The notes under the pieces are model-generated. The model did no database searches. It was not told the DNA's origin and was given only the letters and a program-made list of their open reading frames with translations. 64,000 bases of DNA from an uncultured Bacteroides sp. (lineage in GTDB: Bacteria; Bacteroidota; Bacteroidia; Bacteroidales; Bacteroidaceae). The stretch covers positions 186,001 through 250,000 of the forward strand of contig NZ_CAUFUE010000001.1 of assembly GCF_959029255.1 (NCBI RefSeq), in the 5' to 3' direction. Each line of letters starts with the position of its first letter. Within the stretch, counting starts at the first letter, position 1. Positions 16,578 through 25,420 of this stretch are shown here, piece by piece. The position numbers and the translations under genes were made by a program.

Positions 16578-17915
16578 TTATTTTTTAGCTTGACGTGCGC
16601 GTATCATCGCTCCCACTTTACCTTTACCCAAGCGGATGTAGTCCAGCATCGGACGGTTGGAAGGACAAGTGAACTGGCATGAGCCACACTCGATGCACGA
16701 CATGATATCTTCTTTCTCTACTCTTTCAAAATCTCCGTGAGCCGATACGGTGGCAAGCAAGTAAGGCTCCAAGCCCATCGGGCAGGCACCTACACACTTG
16801 GCGCAACGGATACAAGGCTGTATCTCTCCACGTTTGGCTTCCTTGTCGTTCATAATCAGGATGCCCGAGCTACCTTTGGCAGTAGGTACATCTGTATTAA
16901 CCAAGGCTTTACCCATCATGGGACCGCCACCGATAATCTTACCCGTGTCTTCGGGCAGGCCACCGCAGGCATCAATCAGTTGCTGCATCGGCGTACCGAT
17001 ACGTGCCAGGAAGTTGGATGGCTTAGCCAAAGACTTACCTGTTACGGTGATGACACGCTCGAACAACGGCTTGTTCTTCTGAACTGCCTGGTAAACAGCG
17101 AATGCCGTACCTACGTTCTGCACCACGGCACCTGTGGAGATAGGCAGCGCACCGGCAGCTACCTGACGGCTGATGATGGCGTCAATTAGCTGTTTCTCAC
17201 CACCTTGCGGATATTGTACCTTCAAAGGAACTACCTCGATACCGGCATAACCGGCAGCCACTTTCGTCATCAACTGGATGGCATCGGGCTTATTATTCTC
17301 AATACCGATAAATGCCTTGTTCACCTTTACAGATTTCATCAGGATGGATACACCCACCATGATTTCCTCGGCATGTTCCAGCATCAGCTGGTGGTCGGCG
17401 GTCAGGTAAGGCTCGCACTCTACGGCGTTGATGATGACACATTCCGCCTTGAATGCAGGAGGAGGACACAGTTTGACTTGCGTGGGGAAACAGGCTCCAC
17501 CCAAACCCACGATACCGGCATCGGCAATCTTTTTCACGATTTCCTCTGAAGAGAGGTTGCACTCTTTTACCAGTGTGTCTGTGCGGTCAATGGTTTCTTC
17601 CCACTCATCTCCCTCCACATCAATAAAGATGGCAGGTTTGGCATAGCCGCTGGCATCGACAATCGTGTCAATCTTTGCGACTTTTCCGCTGACAGATGAA
17701 TGGATAGCTGCTGATACGAAGCCACCGGGTTCGGCAATCTTTGTACCCACTTTCACAACATCGCCTTTAGCCACGATGGGCTTTGCGGGAGCACCGATGT
17801 GCTGCCCCAACAGGATTACGGCTTTTGCCGGAACCTCTGCCTTGATGATAGGCTGATGCGCTGAAAGTTTATTTTCGTGTGGATGAACTCCACCAATTGA
17901 AAATGTCTTCAACAT
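16578..17915 (-). CDS. rnfC: Rnf complex NADH-binding subunit RnfC
   Basis: A 445-residue soluble subunit that contacts NAD(H). The N-terminus MLKTFSIGGVHPHENKLS is the family start; residues of about 130-260 form the NuoF-like nucleotide/FMN domain (GIVGLGGACFPTQVKL). Near the C-terminus are two [4Fe-4S] motifs, CIRCAKCVGACP and CIECGSCQFTCP. It is separated from rnfB by 155 bp, the largest gap in this operon. Confidence 0.95.
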   Translation of the reverse strand: MLKTFSIGGVHPHENKLSAHQPIIKAEVPAKAVILLGQHIGAPAKPIVAKGDVVKVGTKIAEPGGFVSAAIHSSVSGKVAKIDTIVDASGYAKPAIFIDVEGDEWEETIDRTDTLVKECNLSSEEIVKKIADAGIVGLGGACFPTQVKLCPPPAFKAECVIINAVECEPYLTADHQLMLEHAEEIMVGVSILMKSVKVNKAFIGIENNKPDAIQLMTKVAAGYAGIEVVPLKVQYPQGGEKQLIDAIISRQVAAGALPISTGAVVQNVGTAFAVYQAVQKNKPLFERVITVTGKSLAKPSNFLARIGTPMQQLIDACGGLPEDTGKIIGGGPMMGKALVNTDVPTAKGSSGILIMNDKEAKRGEIQPCIRCAKCVGACPMGLEPYLLATVSAHGDFERVEKEDIMSCIECGSCQFTCPSNRPMLDYIRLGKGKVGAMIRARQAKK

Positions 17916-18070
17916 ACAATTCTGTATTTTTAGTCGTTTATTATATTCTTATAATCAAGCAAATATAGCTCCCGTTGAGGAAAGCCGTTCCGGCTCTTCC
18001 GCCAATTTGCCAGTTTGCCATATCGCCACTACCCATGATACTGGCGAGGTGGTTCCTCTCCCGGCTATAC

Positions 18071-19018
18071 TCAAGCCTGAGGAGCTTCCGGTTTGGAAGC
18101 AGTTGCCTGAGGAGCTGTTTCAGCTTTGGGAGCTTCTGCTTTCGGAGTAACCACCGCTTTAGGGGCAGCTACCGGAGCATCGCCTTCCGCCTTCGGCTTG
18201 CGCGGAGGGAAGTTAAGCGCGATAATGGTTCCCTGAGGACAAACTTCTTCGCACTTACGGCAAGATTTGCACTTATTGGGGTCAATGTAAGCCAGATTAT
18301 TTTCCAGTGTGATGGCCTCAAACGGACATACCTTCACGCACTTGCCGCAACCGATACAGGAAACGGTACAAGCCTTGCGTGCCACGGCACCCTTGTCCTT
18401 GTTTACGCATTGCACATACACACGGCGGGACTTCTTGCCCTGTGGACGGATTTCGATGATATTCTTCGGACAAGCCTTGGCACAAGCCCCGCAAGCCGTA
18501 CACTTCTCCTCGTCTACTTCGGGAAGCCCGGTTTCGGGATTTATATGGATAGCATCGAACTGACAAGCGGTCACACAGTCGCCACAGCCCAAGCAACCAA
18601 AACTACAACCTGTTTCACCACCATAAAGAGAGGCTGCAATAGCACAACTCTTCGCTCCGTCGTATTGATTGACACGCGGACGGTTGGCACAAGTTCCGTT
18701 ACATCTCACCACTGCAACCATAGGTTCGGAAGCAGCGGCATCCAACCCCAGAATTTCAGCAACCTTTGCCATGACAGGCTGTCCGCCCACCGGACAAAGT
18801 TTACCTTCCAGCGAACCGGCTTTTACGCAAGCATCAGCAAATCCGCTACAACCCGGGTAACCACATCCACCGCAGTTTGCCTGGGGCAAAACTTCTGCCA
18901 CCTGCGCAATTCGCGGATCTTCATACACGGCGAATTTCTTGGAAGCGACATAAAGAATAACCGCCGATACCAGCGCTATGGCTCCCAATGAAATCACTGC
19001 AATCAGAATTACATTCAT
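18071..19018 (-). CDS. rnfB: Rnf complex ferredoxin-type subunit RnfB, with Ala/Pro-rich tail
   Basis: A 315-residue protein: an N-terminal membrane helix (about 4-24), a C-C-C-C motif in LPQANCGGCGYPGCSGF, then further ferredoxin domains with motifs CLGCGDCVTAC, CTACGACAKACP, CIGCGKCVKVCP and CKSCRKCEEVCP. It accepts electrons from reduced ferredoxin. After residue about 270 there is a low-complexity tail of Ala, Pro and Lys (PKAEAPKAETAPQA), absent from shorter homologues. It starts 37 bp after rseC. Confidence 0.95.
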   Translation of the reverse strand: MNVILIAVISLGAIALVSAVILYVASKKFAVYEDPRIAQVAEVLPQANCGGCGYPGCSGFADACVKAGSLEGKLCPVGGQPVMAKVAEILGLDAAASEPMVAVVRCNGTCANRPRVNQYDGAKSCAIAASLYGGETGCSFGCLGCGDCVTACQFDAIHINPETGLPEVDEEKCTACGACAKACPKNIIEIRPQGKKSRRVYVQCVNKDKGAVARKACTVSCIGCGKCVKVCPFEAITLENNLAYIDPNKCKSCRKCEEVCPQGTIIALNFPPRKPKAEGDAPVAAPKAVVTPKAEAPKAETAPQATASKPEAPQA

Positions 19019-19055
19019 AAATTAGTTGTTTATTAATTATTTGTTTTATTATTAG

Positions 19056-19475
19056 TTAGTTCATCGGTCGTACGGAGAATGAGAACTTCTTACCCATCCG
19101 CGACTTGTTCAGCCACAATATATAATAATAAGGTATAAGAAGTGCCAGCGAACAAAGTGCAGAACGCAGCTCGTCATTCCAGATAGCCATAAAGACAAAC
19201 AGTGAGATTATCAGAATAAGGAAAGGAAATATAAAGGCAAACAGAACTGCCATCACTCCCATTGAAAGTTCGCCCGTCACCCATACACGGTCACCGGGCT
19301 GGTAGGATGCGGCATTGGCATCGGCCACATCGACAAGTTTCTCTTTCGTATCCGCAGAGGTACAATGCCCCTTGACACTACACGAAGCGCACGCTGAAGT
19401 CTGGATGATTCTCACTTGGAGATGAGAACCGTTTATGTTTTCCACAATACCTTGATGTTTTATAGTATTCGCCAT
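19056..19475 (-). CDS. rseC: RseC/SoxR-reducing family protein heading the rnf operon
   Basis: A 139-residue protein. The N-terminal half has the Cys cluster SACASCSVKGHC typical of RseC; the C-terminal half has two membrane helices (about 69-92 and 98-117). RseC proteins occur with rnf genes and are linked to SoxR reduction or sigma-E control elsewhere; in Bacteroidetes the role is unproven. It is first in the rnf operon and has a TAnnTTTG box 29 bp upstream. Confidence 0.88.
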   Translation of the reverse strand: MANTIKHQGIVENINGSHLQVRIIQTSACASCSVKGHCTSADTKEKLVDVADANAASYQPGDRVWVTGELSMGVMAVLFAFIFPFLILIISLFVFMAIWNDELRSALCSLALLIPYYYILWLNKSRMGKKFSFSVRPMN

Positions 19476-19503
19476 TTTGCAAAGTGTGCATTACAAATCG
19501 CGG

Positions 19504-19511
19504 CAAATTTA
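19504..19511 (-). promoter_or_regulatory. Bacteroides -7 box for the rseC-rnf operon
   Basis: The minus strand reads TAAATTTG (TAnnTTTG match). A TTG lies 18 bp further upstream, slightly short of the usual -33 spacing. Best candidate for the rnf operon promoter. Confidence 0.5.
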
Positions 19512-19659
19512 CGCATTATTTGTGAACTGCAAGGGATAAGACGTCTTTTTCTGTGTGCGTGAACGTTCTTTTTCCTCTTTTTCGGTGTTTTTCCACTTAT
19601 TTTCTATCTTTTTGTTCTTAATCAAAGAAAAAAAACAGTCCATCGCAGTGGATAGGCCC

Positions 19660-19703
19660 CTGCTCCGTACCTGCTCCGTACCCGGTCCGTACCTGCTCCA
19701 GTC
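19660..19703. repeat. Four 11-bp tandem units
   Basis: CTGCTCCGTAC at 19660-19670 and 19671-19681, then CCGGTCCGTAC at 19682-19692 and CTGCTCCAGTC at 19693-19703. An inverted partial copy, CACGGAGCA, follows at 19711. Unit length equals about one helical turn. Confidence 0.8.
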
Positions 19704-19807
19704 CTATAGACACGGAGCAAACACGGTGGGGGTACGAGTCAGATAAGGTAAGCTCGATATAAAAATCAGAGCATAATTGCATGGAAATGAGGTAAATAGA
19801 ACATCTT

Positions 19808-19894
19808 TTTTCAGACATAAGAACAAAAGAACAAATAAGAAAACACAGATTATATCATTTAGTGAATATGCTCTTTTGTTCTTATGTCTGAAAA
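19808..19894. repeat. 23-bp perfect inverted repeat
   Basis: The arm beginning TTTTCAGACATAAGAAC at 19808-19830 is exactly complementary to 19872-19894, with a 41-bp AT-rich loop. It carries no TAnnTTTG box inside, so an invertible promoter is not indicated; a long RNA hairpin or a small mobile palindrome fits better. Confidence 0.75.
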
Positions 19895-19986
19895 TAACTC
19901 TTTTGCCATTTAGTTCAAAACCCATAAATATTGAGTCATTTCTTATATCGTTTTTCAGCTACGTTTCGACTGACGTCCCCCTTAAA

Positions 19987-20044
19987 AAAGGCGCAGGCAT
20001 AAAGCTTTTACCGTTACCGGTTATCGCTTTATGCCTGCGCCTTT
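19987..20044 (-). terminator. Strong terminator downstream of the DUF3078 gene
   Basis: An 18-bp perfect GC-rich stem (19987-20004 with 20027-20044, containing GGCGCAGGCATAAAG). On the minus strand it is followed by TTTTTTAA. It lies about 55 bp past the DUF3078 stop. Confidence 0.85.
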
Positions 20045-20098
20045 GTCACACATACGACTTATGGCGATGTGGCTATATGGCAATGTGCCACTTGGAAT

Positions 20099-21541
20099 TT
20101 ACCATTTGTAATTGATACCGAAACTCAATAACTCTTTTACCTGGAAATGGCTGTTTCCTTCAGTCGGTTTGGTACTGTCATCGAAACGTGCGTGCACGTA
20201 AAGTTTGGTAGAAAGGTAACGGTTCAGCACAAAGTTCACCGTATTTTCCCACTCGATACGCGTCCACTCATAGCTGGTTTGGAAGTCCAGACGGGAATCC
20301 AGCACAACGGAAGGAATGATAGTCCATCTGAGTGTAGGCTGCACTTGGGAACCGAAATTATGCTTTACCGATTTGCCTTCATCCAAACCGAATTTGACTT
20401 CATTCACATCTTTATTGCCTACATAGCGCAACATATAAGTCAACGGGGCCATGAAGACGGACAGGGTGAACTTTTTCTTTTTCAGCTTATAGTCCATACC
20501 GATACTGGACGACCAGTCCGCCGGAGCAAAGAATGCCGAAACCAGTTCTTCACTGTTAGCCTTGTATCCACGGCAGAACTGTGTCTTAAATTCGGTTGAA
20601 ACCGTATAGTACCAGTTGGAAGCCGCCTGAATACCTATTTTACTATAGATGCGAAGTTGATCGGTATTAACCAGATAATTGTGATACTTGTCCGAGGGAG
20701 TAGAGCCAAAGCCCAGCTTTGCATCCAGAAGATTTTCCCATTGTATCTTTTCACGGTCGTTGTAGTTGGCGAACAACTGCAAGTTGGCAAGCAGGGTATT
20801 GTTGCTTTCACCACCCTTATACCAGTTGTCCGAGATATAATTCTGCGTAATCTGCAATGAGCCGCTTCCTCCCGTCACCCACCAGTTGGGTTTATGGATT
20901 ACGATTCCGGCTTCCTCCTTCACTCCTGCCATTTCTTCCTTGGCAAAGAGTTTCACCACAGAGGGTTTGGAAGAGACTTCTTTTTCTATATTATCTTTGA
21001 AGACTTTAGCTTTTCTGATTTCATCTTCTGTCATCACCACCACATCGGGACGGCTGATATAGGCGCTAAGCATCGTGCGGTCCACCACTTCATTTGCTTT
21101 TTCTTTCGACACGAATTTCAGCGTATCAAAAGGCAAAAGCTCATTTACCATTGCGGGAAGCGTATCCCTCTCCTCCTCGAAACTCCAGTTCAATTTTGAA
21201 AGACGTTCCATCGGAGAATAATAATAGGTGACGGGAAGGAACATCCTGTAGTAGTCGGGATTGGAAGGTATATACCGCTCGGGGGTGGCAGGGTCATTCA
21301 AATAGTCCAGCACTCCTAGATATTTTTCATACAATATCGAAACCGTATCCATTCGGAAGGTGTCTTCATAGGGTCTCAGCTTCAATATCCAATATTCACT
21401 CCAAATCCCCGATAATGTGTCAGCGCTCGCTGTTGTTGTCTGCTTCTTTTTTTCGGGTGCAACTTTTGTCGAATTCTGGGCCATCACCGATGATGATAAT
21501 AGTATGGCAATACCCCATATAAAAAGGTGTCTATTCTTCAT
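20099..21541 (-). CDS. DUF3078 outer-membrane beta-barrel protein
   Basis: A 480-residue secreted protein: signal peptide ending SSSVMAQ, then a domain with WSEYWILKLRPYEDTFRMD and RYIPSNPDYYRMFLPVTYYYSP. From residue about 220 the pattern is a run of amphipathic strands starting WWVTGGSGSLQITQNYISDNWYKGG and ending in an aromatic residue (FGINYKW), as in outer-membrane barrels. This matches DUF3078 of Bacteroidetes, whose function is not known. Monocistronic, with its own promoter and terminator. Confidence 0.85.
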   Translation of the reverse strand: MKNRHLFIWGIAILLSSSVMAQNSTKVAPEKKKQTTTASADTLSGIWSEYWILKLRPYEDTFRMDTVSILYEKYLGVLDYLNDPATPERYIPSNPDYYRMFLPVTYYYSPMERLSKLNWSFEEERDTLPAMVNELLPFDTLKFVSKEKANEVVDRTMLSAYISRPDVVVMTEDEIRKAKVFKDNIEKEVSSKPSVVKLFAKEEMAGVKEEAGIVIHKPNWWVTGGSGSLQITQNYISDNWYKGGESNNTLLANLQLFANYNDREKIQWENLLDAKLGFGSTPSDKYHNYLVNTDQLRIYSKIGIQAASNWYYTVSTEFKTQFCRGYKANSEELVSAFFAPADWSSSIGMDYKLKKKKFTLSVFMAPLTYMLRYVGNKDVNEVKFGLDEGKSVKHNFGSQVQPTLRWTIIPSVVLDSRLDFQTSYEWTRIEWENTVNFVLNRYLSTKLYVHARFDDSTKPTEGNSHFQVKELLSFGINYKW

Positions 21542-21567
21542 ATATGTTTAAAATCTATATTTGGATG

Positions 21568-21598
21568 CAAAATTAATTCAAAATGTTCAGATTACAAA
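21568..21598 (-). promoter_or_regulatory. Complete Bacteroides promoter for the DUF3078 gene
   Basis: On the minus strand: TTTG (21598-21595), 19-bp spacer, TAATTTTG (21575-21568). Both boxes and the spacing match the Bacteroides consensus TTTG-N19-21-TAnnTTTG. It ends 26 bp before the start codon. Confidence 0.75.
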
Positions 21599-21698
21599 AG
21601 ACGGGAAGTGAAAGTTTAATAGAACTGATTTAAGCACACTAATTTCTTTTTTTATAATTGTTTTCACCAAACTGTTATGTACTTCCTCATTTTTTTCA

Positions 21699-21706
21699 TA
21701 ATTTTG
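21699..21706 (+). promoter_or_regulatory. Bacteroides -7 box for pyrG
   Basis: TAATTTTG, a full TAnnTTTG match, about 40 bp before the pyrG start. No clear -33 box. Confidence 0.55.
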
Positions 21707-21747
21707 CGCTTTAATTTTTAGAAAGAACATTTTAAAACAGTATAGCT

Positions 21748-23367
21748 GTGGGAGAAACAAAGTATATTTTCGTCACCGGTGGCGTTGCCTCTTCATTAGG
21801 CAAAGGTATTATTTCGTCATCCATCGGTAAGTTATTGCAAGCAAGAGGTTATAAAGTAACCATTCAGAAGTTTGACCCGTATATCAACATCGACCCGGGC
21901 ACGCTGAATCCATACGAACACGGAGAATGCTATGTAACGGTAGACGGTCACGAAGCTGACCTTGACTTGGGACACTATGAACGTTTCCTGGGCATCCAGA
22001 CTACTAAAGCGAACAACATCACAACGGGGCGCATCTATAAGAGCGTCATCGACAAAGAACGCCGGGGTGATTATCTGGGTAAGACAATCCAAGTTATTCC
22101 TCACATCACGGATGAAATTAAGCGTAACGTGAAGTTGCTGGGAAACAAATACAAATTCGATTTTGTTATCACCGAGATTGGTGGTACGGTAGGTGATATC
22201 GAGTCGCTTCCGTATCTGGAAAGTATCCGCCAGCTGAAGTGGGAACTGGGTAAGGACGCGTTGTGCGTACACCTTACATACGTACCCTATCTCGCCGCTG
22301 CCGGTGAATTGAAGACTAAGCCGACCCAGCATTCCGTCAAGGAACTGCAAAGCGCCGGTATACAGCCCGATGTACTTGTACTCCGCACGGAGCACGAGTT
22401 GAGCACTAATCTGCGCAAGAAGGTTGCCTTGTTCTGTAATGTGGATGAAAATGCCGTTGTGCAGAGCATTGACGCACCTACTATCTATGAGGTGCCTATC
22501 CTGATGCAGGCTCAAGGACTGGACGAGACTATCCTGAGGAAAATGGGACTTCCCGTTGGCGACACTCCGGGACTGGGTCCATGGCGCAGTTTCCTTGAAC
22601 GTCGTCACAAAGCAGAAAACACAGCGCCGGTGCACATCGCGCTGGTAGGTAAATATGACTTGCAGGATGCTTACAAGTCTATCCGCGAAGCTCTGTCACA
22701 GGCAGGTACCTACAATGACCGCAAAGTATCGGTAGATTTCGTAAACAGTGAGAAACTGACGGACGAGAATGTTGCCGAAGCATTGAAGGGCATGGCAGGC
22801 GTTCTCATCGGGCCGGGCTTCGGTGAACGTGGCATTGCCGGTAAGTTCGTAGCTATAAAGTACGCACGTACGCACGATATTCCTACATTCGGTATCTGCT
22901 TGGGTATGCAGTGCATCGCCATCGAGTTTGCCCGTAATGTACTGGGATTTGCCGATGCCAATTCCCGTGAAATGGACGAAAAGACGCCGCACAATGTTAT
23001 CGACATCATGGAAGAACAGAAGTCCATCACCAATATGGGTGGAACCATGCGTCTGGGTGCATACGAATGTGTGTTGCAGGAAGGCAGTAAGGCATACGAA
23101 GCATACGGAACCGAACACATCCAGGAGCGTCATCGCCACCGTTATGAGTTCAATAACCAATACAAAGCCGAATATGAAGCAGCCGGCATGAAATGTGTAG
23201 GTATCAATCCGGAATCGGATTTGGTGGAAATCGTAGAGATTCCCGAGTTGCAGTGGTACGTAGGTACTCAGTTCCATCCCGAGTACAGCAGTACGGTATT
23301 GCACCCGCACCCGTTGTTCGTTGCGTTTGTGAAAGCTGCCATCGAAAACGAAAAGAAGAACCGGTAA
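21748..23367 (+). CDS. pyrG: CTP synthase
   Basis: A 539-residue enzyme making CTP from UTP, ATP and glutamine. It starts with GTG: MGETKYIFVTGGVASSLGKGI is the family N-terminus and no ATG fits. The synthetase domain has GKGIISSSIG and DPYINIDPGTLNPYEHGE; the glutamine amidotransferase domain has its nucleophile Cys384 in FGICLGMQC and the His/Glu pair in QFHPEY. It is followed 67 bp later by yidC, across a spacer of TTTGTAATT-like repeats. Confidence 0.97.
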   Translation: MGETKYIFVTGGVASSLGKGIISSSIGKLLQARGYKVTIQKFDPYINIDPGTLNPYEHGECYVTVDGHEADLDLGHYERFLGIQTTKANNITTGRIYKSVIDKERRGDYLGKTIQVIPHITDEIKRNVKLLGNKYKFDFVITEIGGTVGDIESLPYLESIRQLKWELGKDALCVHLTYVPYLAAAGELKTKPTQHSVKELQSAGIQPDVLVLRTEHELSTNLRKKVALFCNVDENAVVQSIDAPTIYEVPILMQAQGLDETILRKMGLPVGDTPGLGPWRSFLERRHKAENTAPVHIALVGKYDLQDAYKSIREALSQAGTYNDRKVSVDFVNSEKLTDENVAEALKGMAGVLIGPGFGERGIAGKFVAIKYARTHDIPTFGICLGMQCIAIEFARNVLGFADANSREMDEKTPHNVIDIMEEQKSITNMGGTMRLGAYECVLQEGSKAYEAYGTEHIQERHRHRYEFNNQYKAEYEAAGMKCVGINPESDLVEIVEIPELQWYVGTQFHPEYSSTVLHPHPLFVAFVKAAIENEKKNR

Positions 23368-23434
23368 TCACGTAACTTGAATTTCGCAACTTGAAATTTG
23401 TAATTTTTAATTAGTAATTTGTAATTAACATAGA

Positions 23435-25282
23435 ATGGATAAAAACACCATCACAGGTCTTGTCTTAATAGCTATTTTATTAGTGGGGTTCAGCTTCCTG
23501 AGCCGTCCGAGTAAGGAGCAGGTGGAAGCGCAACAGCGTTATTATGACTCTATAGCCCTTGTACAACAGCGTGAAGCCGACCTGAAAGCAAAATCAGAAG
23601 CAGCCCTTGCCAACGAGAAGGAAGCTGAAACAATAGATTCAACTTCTTTGTTCTTCGATGCCCGTTTAGGTGCCGACTCTTTGATTACTATTCAGAACAA
23701 TCTGGCGGAACTGACTATCTGTACCAAAGGCGGAAGCATCTTTTCAGCCACTCTGAAGGAATATATGGGACAGGATAAGCAGACACCTGTCATGTTGTTC
23801 AACGGTGACGATGTTTCCATGAATTTCCTTTTCTATAATAAGAAGGAAACCATACAGACCGACGAATATTATTTCACGGAAGTTAATCGTACGGATAGTA
23901 CTGTAACCATGCGTCTGGCAGCAGACAGTGCAAGCTATATCGACTTTAAGTATGCAATGCACAATGATACTTATCTGATAGATTTTACTATCGATGCCGT
24001 TGGTATGGAAAACAAGCTTGCCAGCACCAAGTATGTAGACATCGAGTGGTCACAACGTGCCCGCCAGATAGAAAAAGGCTATACTTACGAGAACCGTTTG
24101 TCCGAGCTGACTTATAAAATCACCGGAGACGGGACAGACTACTTATCTGCCAACAAGAATGATGAGAAAGAGGTTCCCGAACGTCTGGACTGGATTGCTT
24201 TCAAGAATCAGTTCTTCTCCTCTGTATTTCTGGCGGATGCGGATTTTGAAAAGACGAAGTTGAACTCGAAGATGGAGGTTCAAGGCAGTGGTTATATCAA
24301 AGACTACTCTGCCGAAATGAGTACTGCTTTCGACCCTACCGGCAAGACTCCTACTCGGTTGTTCTTCTACTTCGGTCCTAACCACTACAAAACCCTGACT
24401 GCCCTCGACAAAGGACGTACTGAAAAGTGGGAACTGAACCGCTTGGTATACTTGGGATGGCCGCTTATCCGCTGGATAAACAAGTGGTTCACTATCAACA
24501 TCTTCGACTGGTTGTCCAGTTGGGGATTGAGTATGGGTATCGTTTTGCTCTTGATGACGCTGATTGTGAAGATTGTCGTATTCCCCGCAACTTGGAAGAC
24601 TTATATGTCATCTGCCAAGATGCGTGTGCTGAAGCCTAAAATCGACGAGATAGGCAAGAAGTATCCTAAGCAGGAAGATGCGATGAAGAAGCAACAGGAG
24701 GTAATGGGGCTTTACAGCCAGTACGGTGTCAGCCCGATGGGTGGTTGCTTGCCGATGCTGATACAGTTCCCTATCCTGATGGCGTTGTTTATGTTCGTGC
24801 CGAGTGCTATCGAACTCCGCCAGCAGAGTTTCTTGTGGGCAGATGACCTTTCCACATACGATGCCTTCATCAACTTCCCATTCCATATTCCGTTCTTAGG
24901 TAATCACCTCAGCTTATTCTGTGTACTGATGACAGTGACGAATATTCTGAACACGAAGTATATGATGCAACAGCAAGATACGGGTGCCAATCCGCAAATG
25001 GCGGCTATGAAGTGGATGTCATATTTGATGCCTATCATGTTCCTGTTCATCTTGAACGATTATCCTTCGGGATTGAACTATTACTACTTCATTTCAACGT
25101 TAATCAGTGTGGTGACAACACTTGTCCTGCGCAGAACGACAAATGAGGAAAAACTTCTTGCCCAACTCGAAGCGGGAAAGAAGGATCCGAAGAAAGTGAA
25201 GAAAACCGGTTTCGCTGCCCGCCTGGAAGCTATGCAAAAGCAACAGGAGCAGATGATGAAAGAAAAACAGAACAGGAAATAA
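23435..25282 (+). CDS. yidC: Membrane protein insertase YidC
   Basis: A 615-residue YidC of the Gram-negative long form: an N-terminal membrane helix (about 5-22), a large periplasmic domain (about 60-340), then the conserved five-helix insertase part with GWPLIRWINKWFTINIFDWL, MRVLKPKIDEIGKKYPKQ and GGCLPMLIQFPILMALF. The basic C-terminus (KQQEQMMKEKQNRK) is a ribosome-binding type tail. It inserts membrane proteins alone or with Sec. Probably cotranscribed with pyrG and ended by the hairpin at 25309. Confidence 0.97.
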   Translation: MDKNTITGLVLIAILLVGFSFLSRPSKEQVEAQQRYYDSIALVQQREADLKAKSEAALANEKEAETIDSTSLFFDARLGADSLITIQNNLAELTICTKGGSIFSATLKEYMGQDKQTPVMLFNGDDVSMNFLFYNKKETIQTDEYYFTEVNRTDSTVTMRLAADSASYIDFKYAMHNDTYLIDFTIDAVGMENKLASTKYVDIEWSQRARQIEKGYTYENRLSELTYKITGDGTDYLSANKNDEKEVPERLDWIAFKNQFFSSVFLADADFEKTKLNSKMEVQGSGYIKDYSAEMSTAFDPTGKTPTRLFFYFGPNHYKTLTALDKGRTEKWELNRLVYLGWPLIRWINKWFTINIFDWLSSWGLSMGIVLLLMTLIVKIVVFPATWKTYMSSAKMRVLKPKIDEIGKKYPKQEDAMKKQQEVMGLYSQYGVSPMGGCLPMLIQFPILMALFMFVPSAIELRQQSFLWADDLSTYDAFINFPFHIPFLGNHLSLFCVLMTVTNILNTKYMMQQQDTGANPQMAAMKWMSYLMPIMFLFILNDYPSGLNYYYFISTLISVVTTLVLRRTTNEEKLLAQLEAGKKDPKKVKKTGFAARLEAMQKQQEQMMKEKQNRK

Positions 25283-25308
25283 ACCCCCGTTCGAGATATT
25301 TTTCAGAG

Positions 25309-25345
25309 AAAGCCGGACAATGCAGATTGCCCGGCTTTGTTTTCG
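25309..25345 (+). terminator. Intrinsic terminator after yidC
   Basis: AAAGCCGG (25309-25316) pairs with CCGGCTTT (25331-25338), with an inner CAAT/ATTG stem, followed by TGTTTTC. Ends the pyrG-yidC unit. Confidence 0.75.
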
Positions 25346-25372
25346 GGTAGAAAGAAGGAGAAATAATAATTT

Positions 25373-25420
25373 AATGAAGAACTAAAAATGAAGAATGAAG
25401 AATTTGGCTGCGCAATGCAA
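25373..25420 (+). repeat. Half copy of the AATGAAG palindrome over the MATE start
   Basis: AATGAAG-like 7-bp units run straight into GAATTTGGCTGCGCAATGCAA, identical to the left arm and loop of the palindrome inside the repeat at about 12003-12094. The right arm is missing. Both candidate start codons of the MATE gene (25388, 25415) lie inside this repeat. Confidence 0.8.

Larger units (their letters stand above)
19476..20098. other. Non-coding region between rseC and the DUF3078 gene
   Basis: About 620 bp without a gene. It contains the rnf promoter, an 11-bp tandem array (19660-19703), a 23-bp perfect inverted repeat (19808-19894) and a strong terminator (19987-20044). Confidence 0.8.

Noticed and set aside
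19808..19894. Invertible promoter switch
   Set aside because: The segment between the arms is only 41 bp and has no TAnnTTTG box on either strand.
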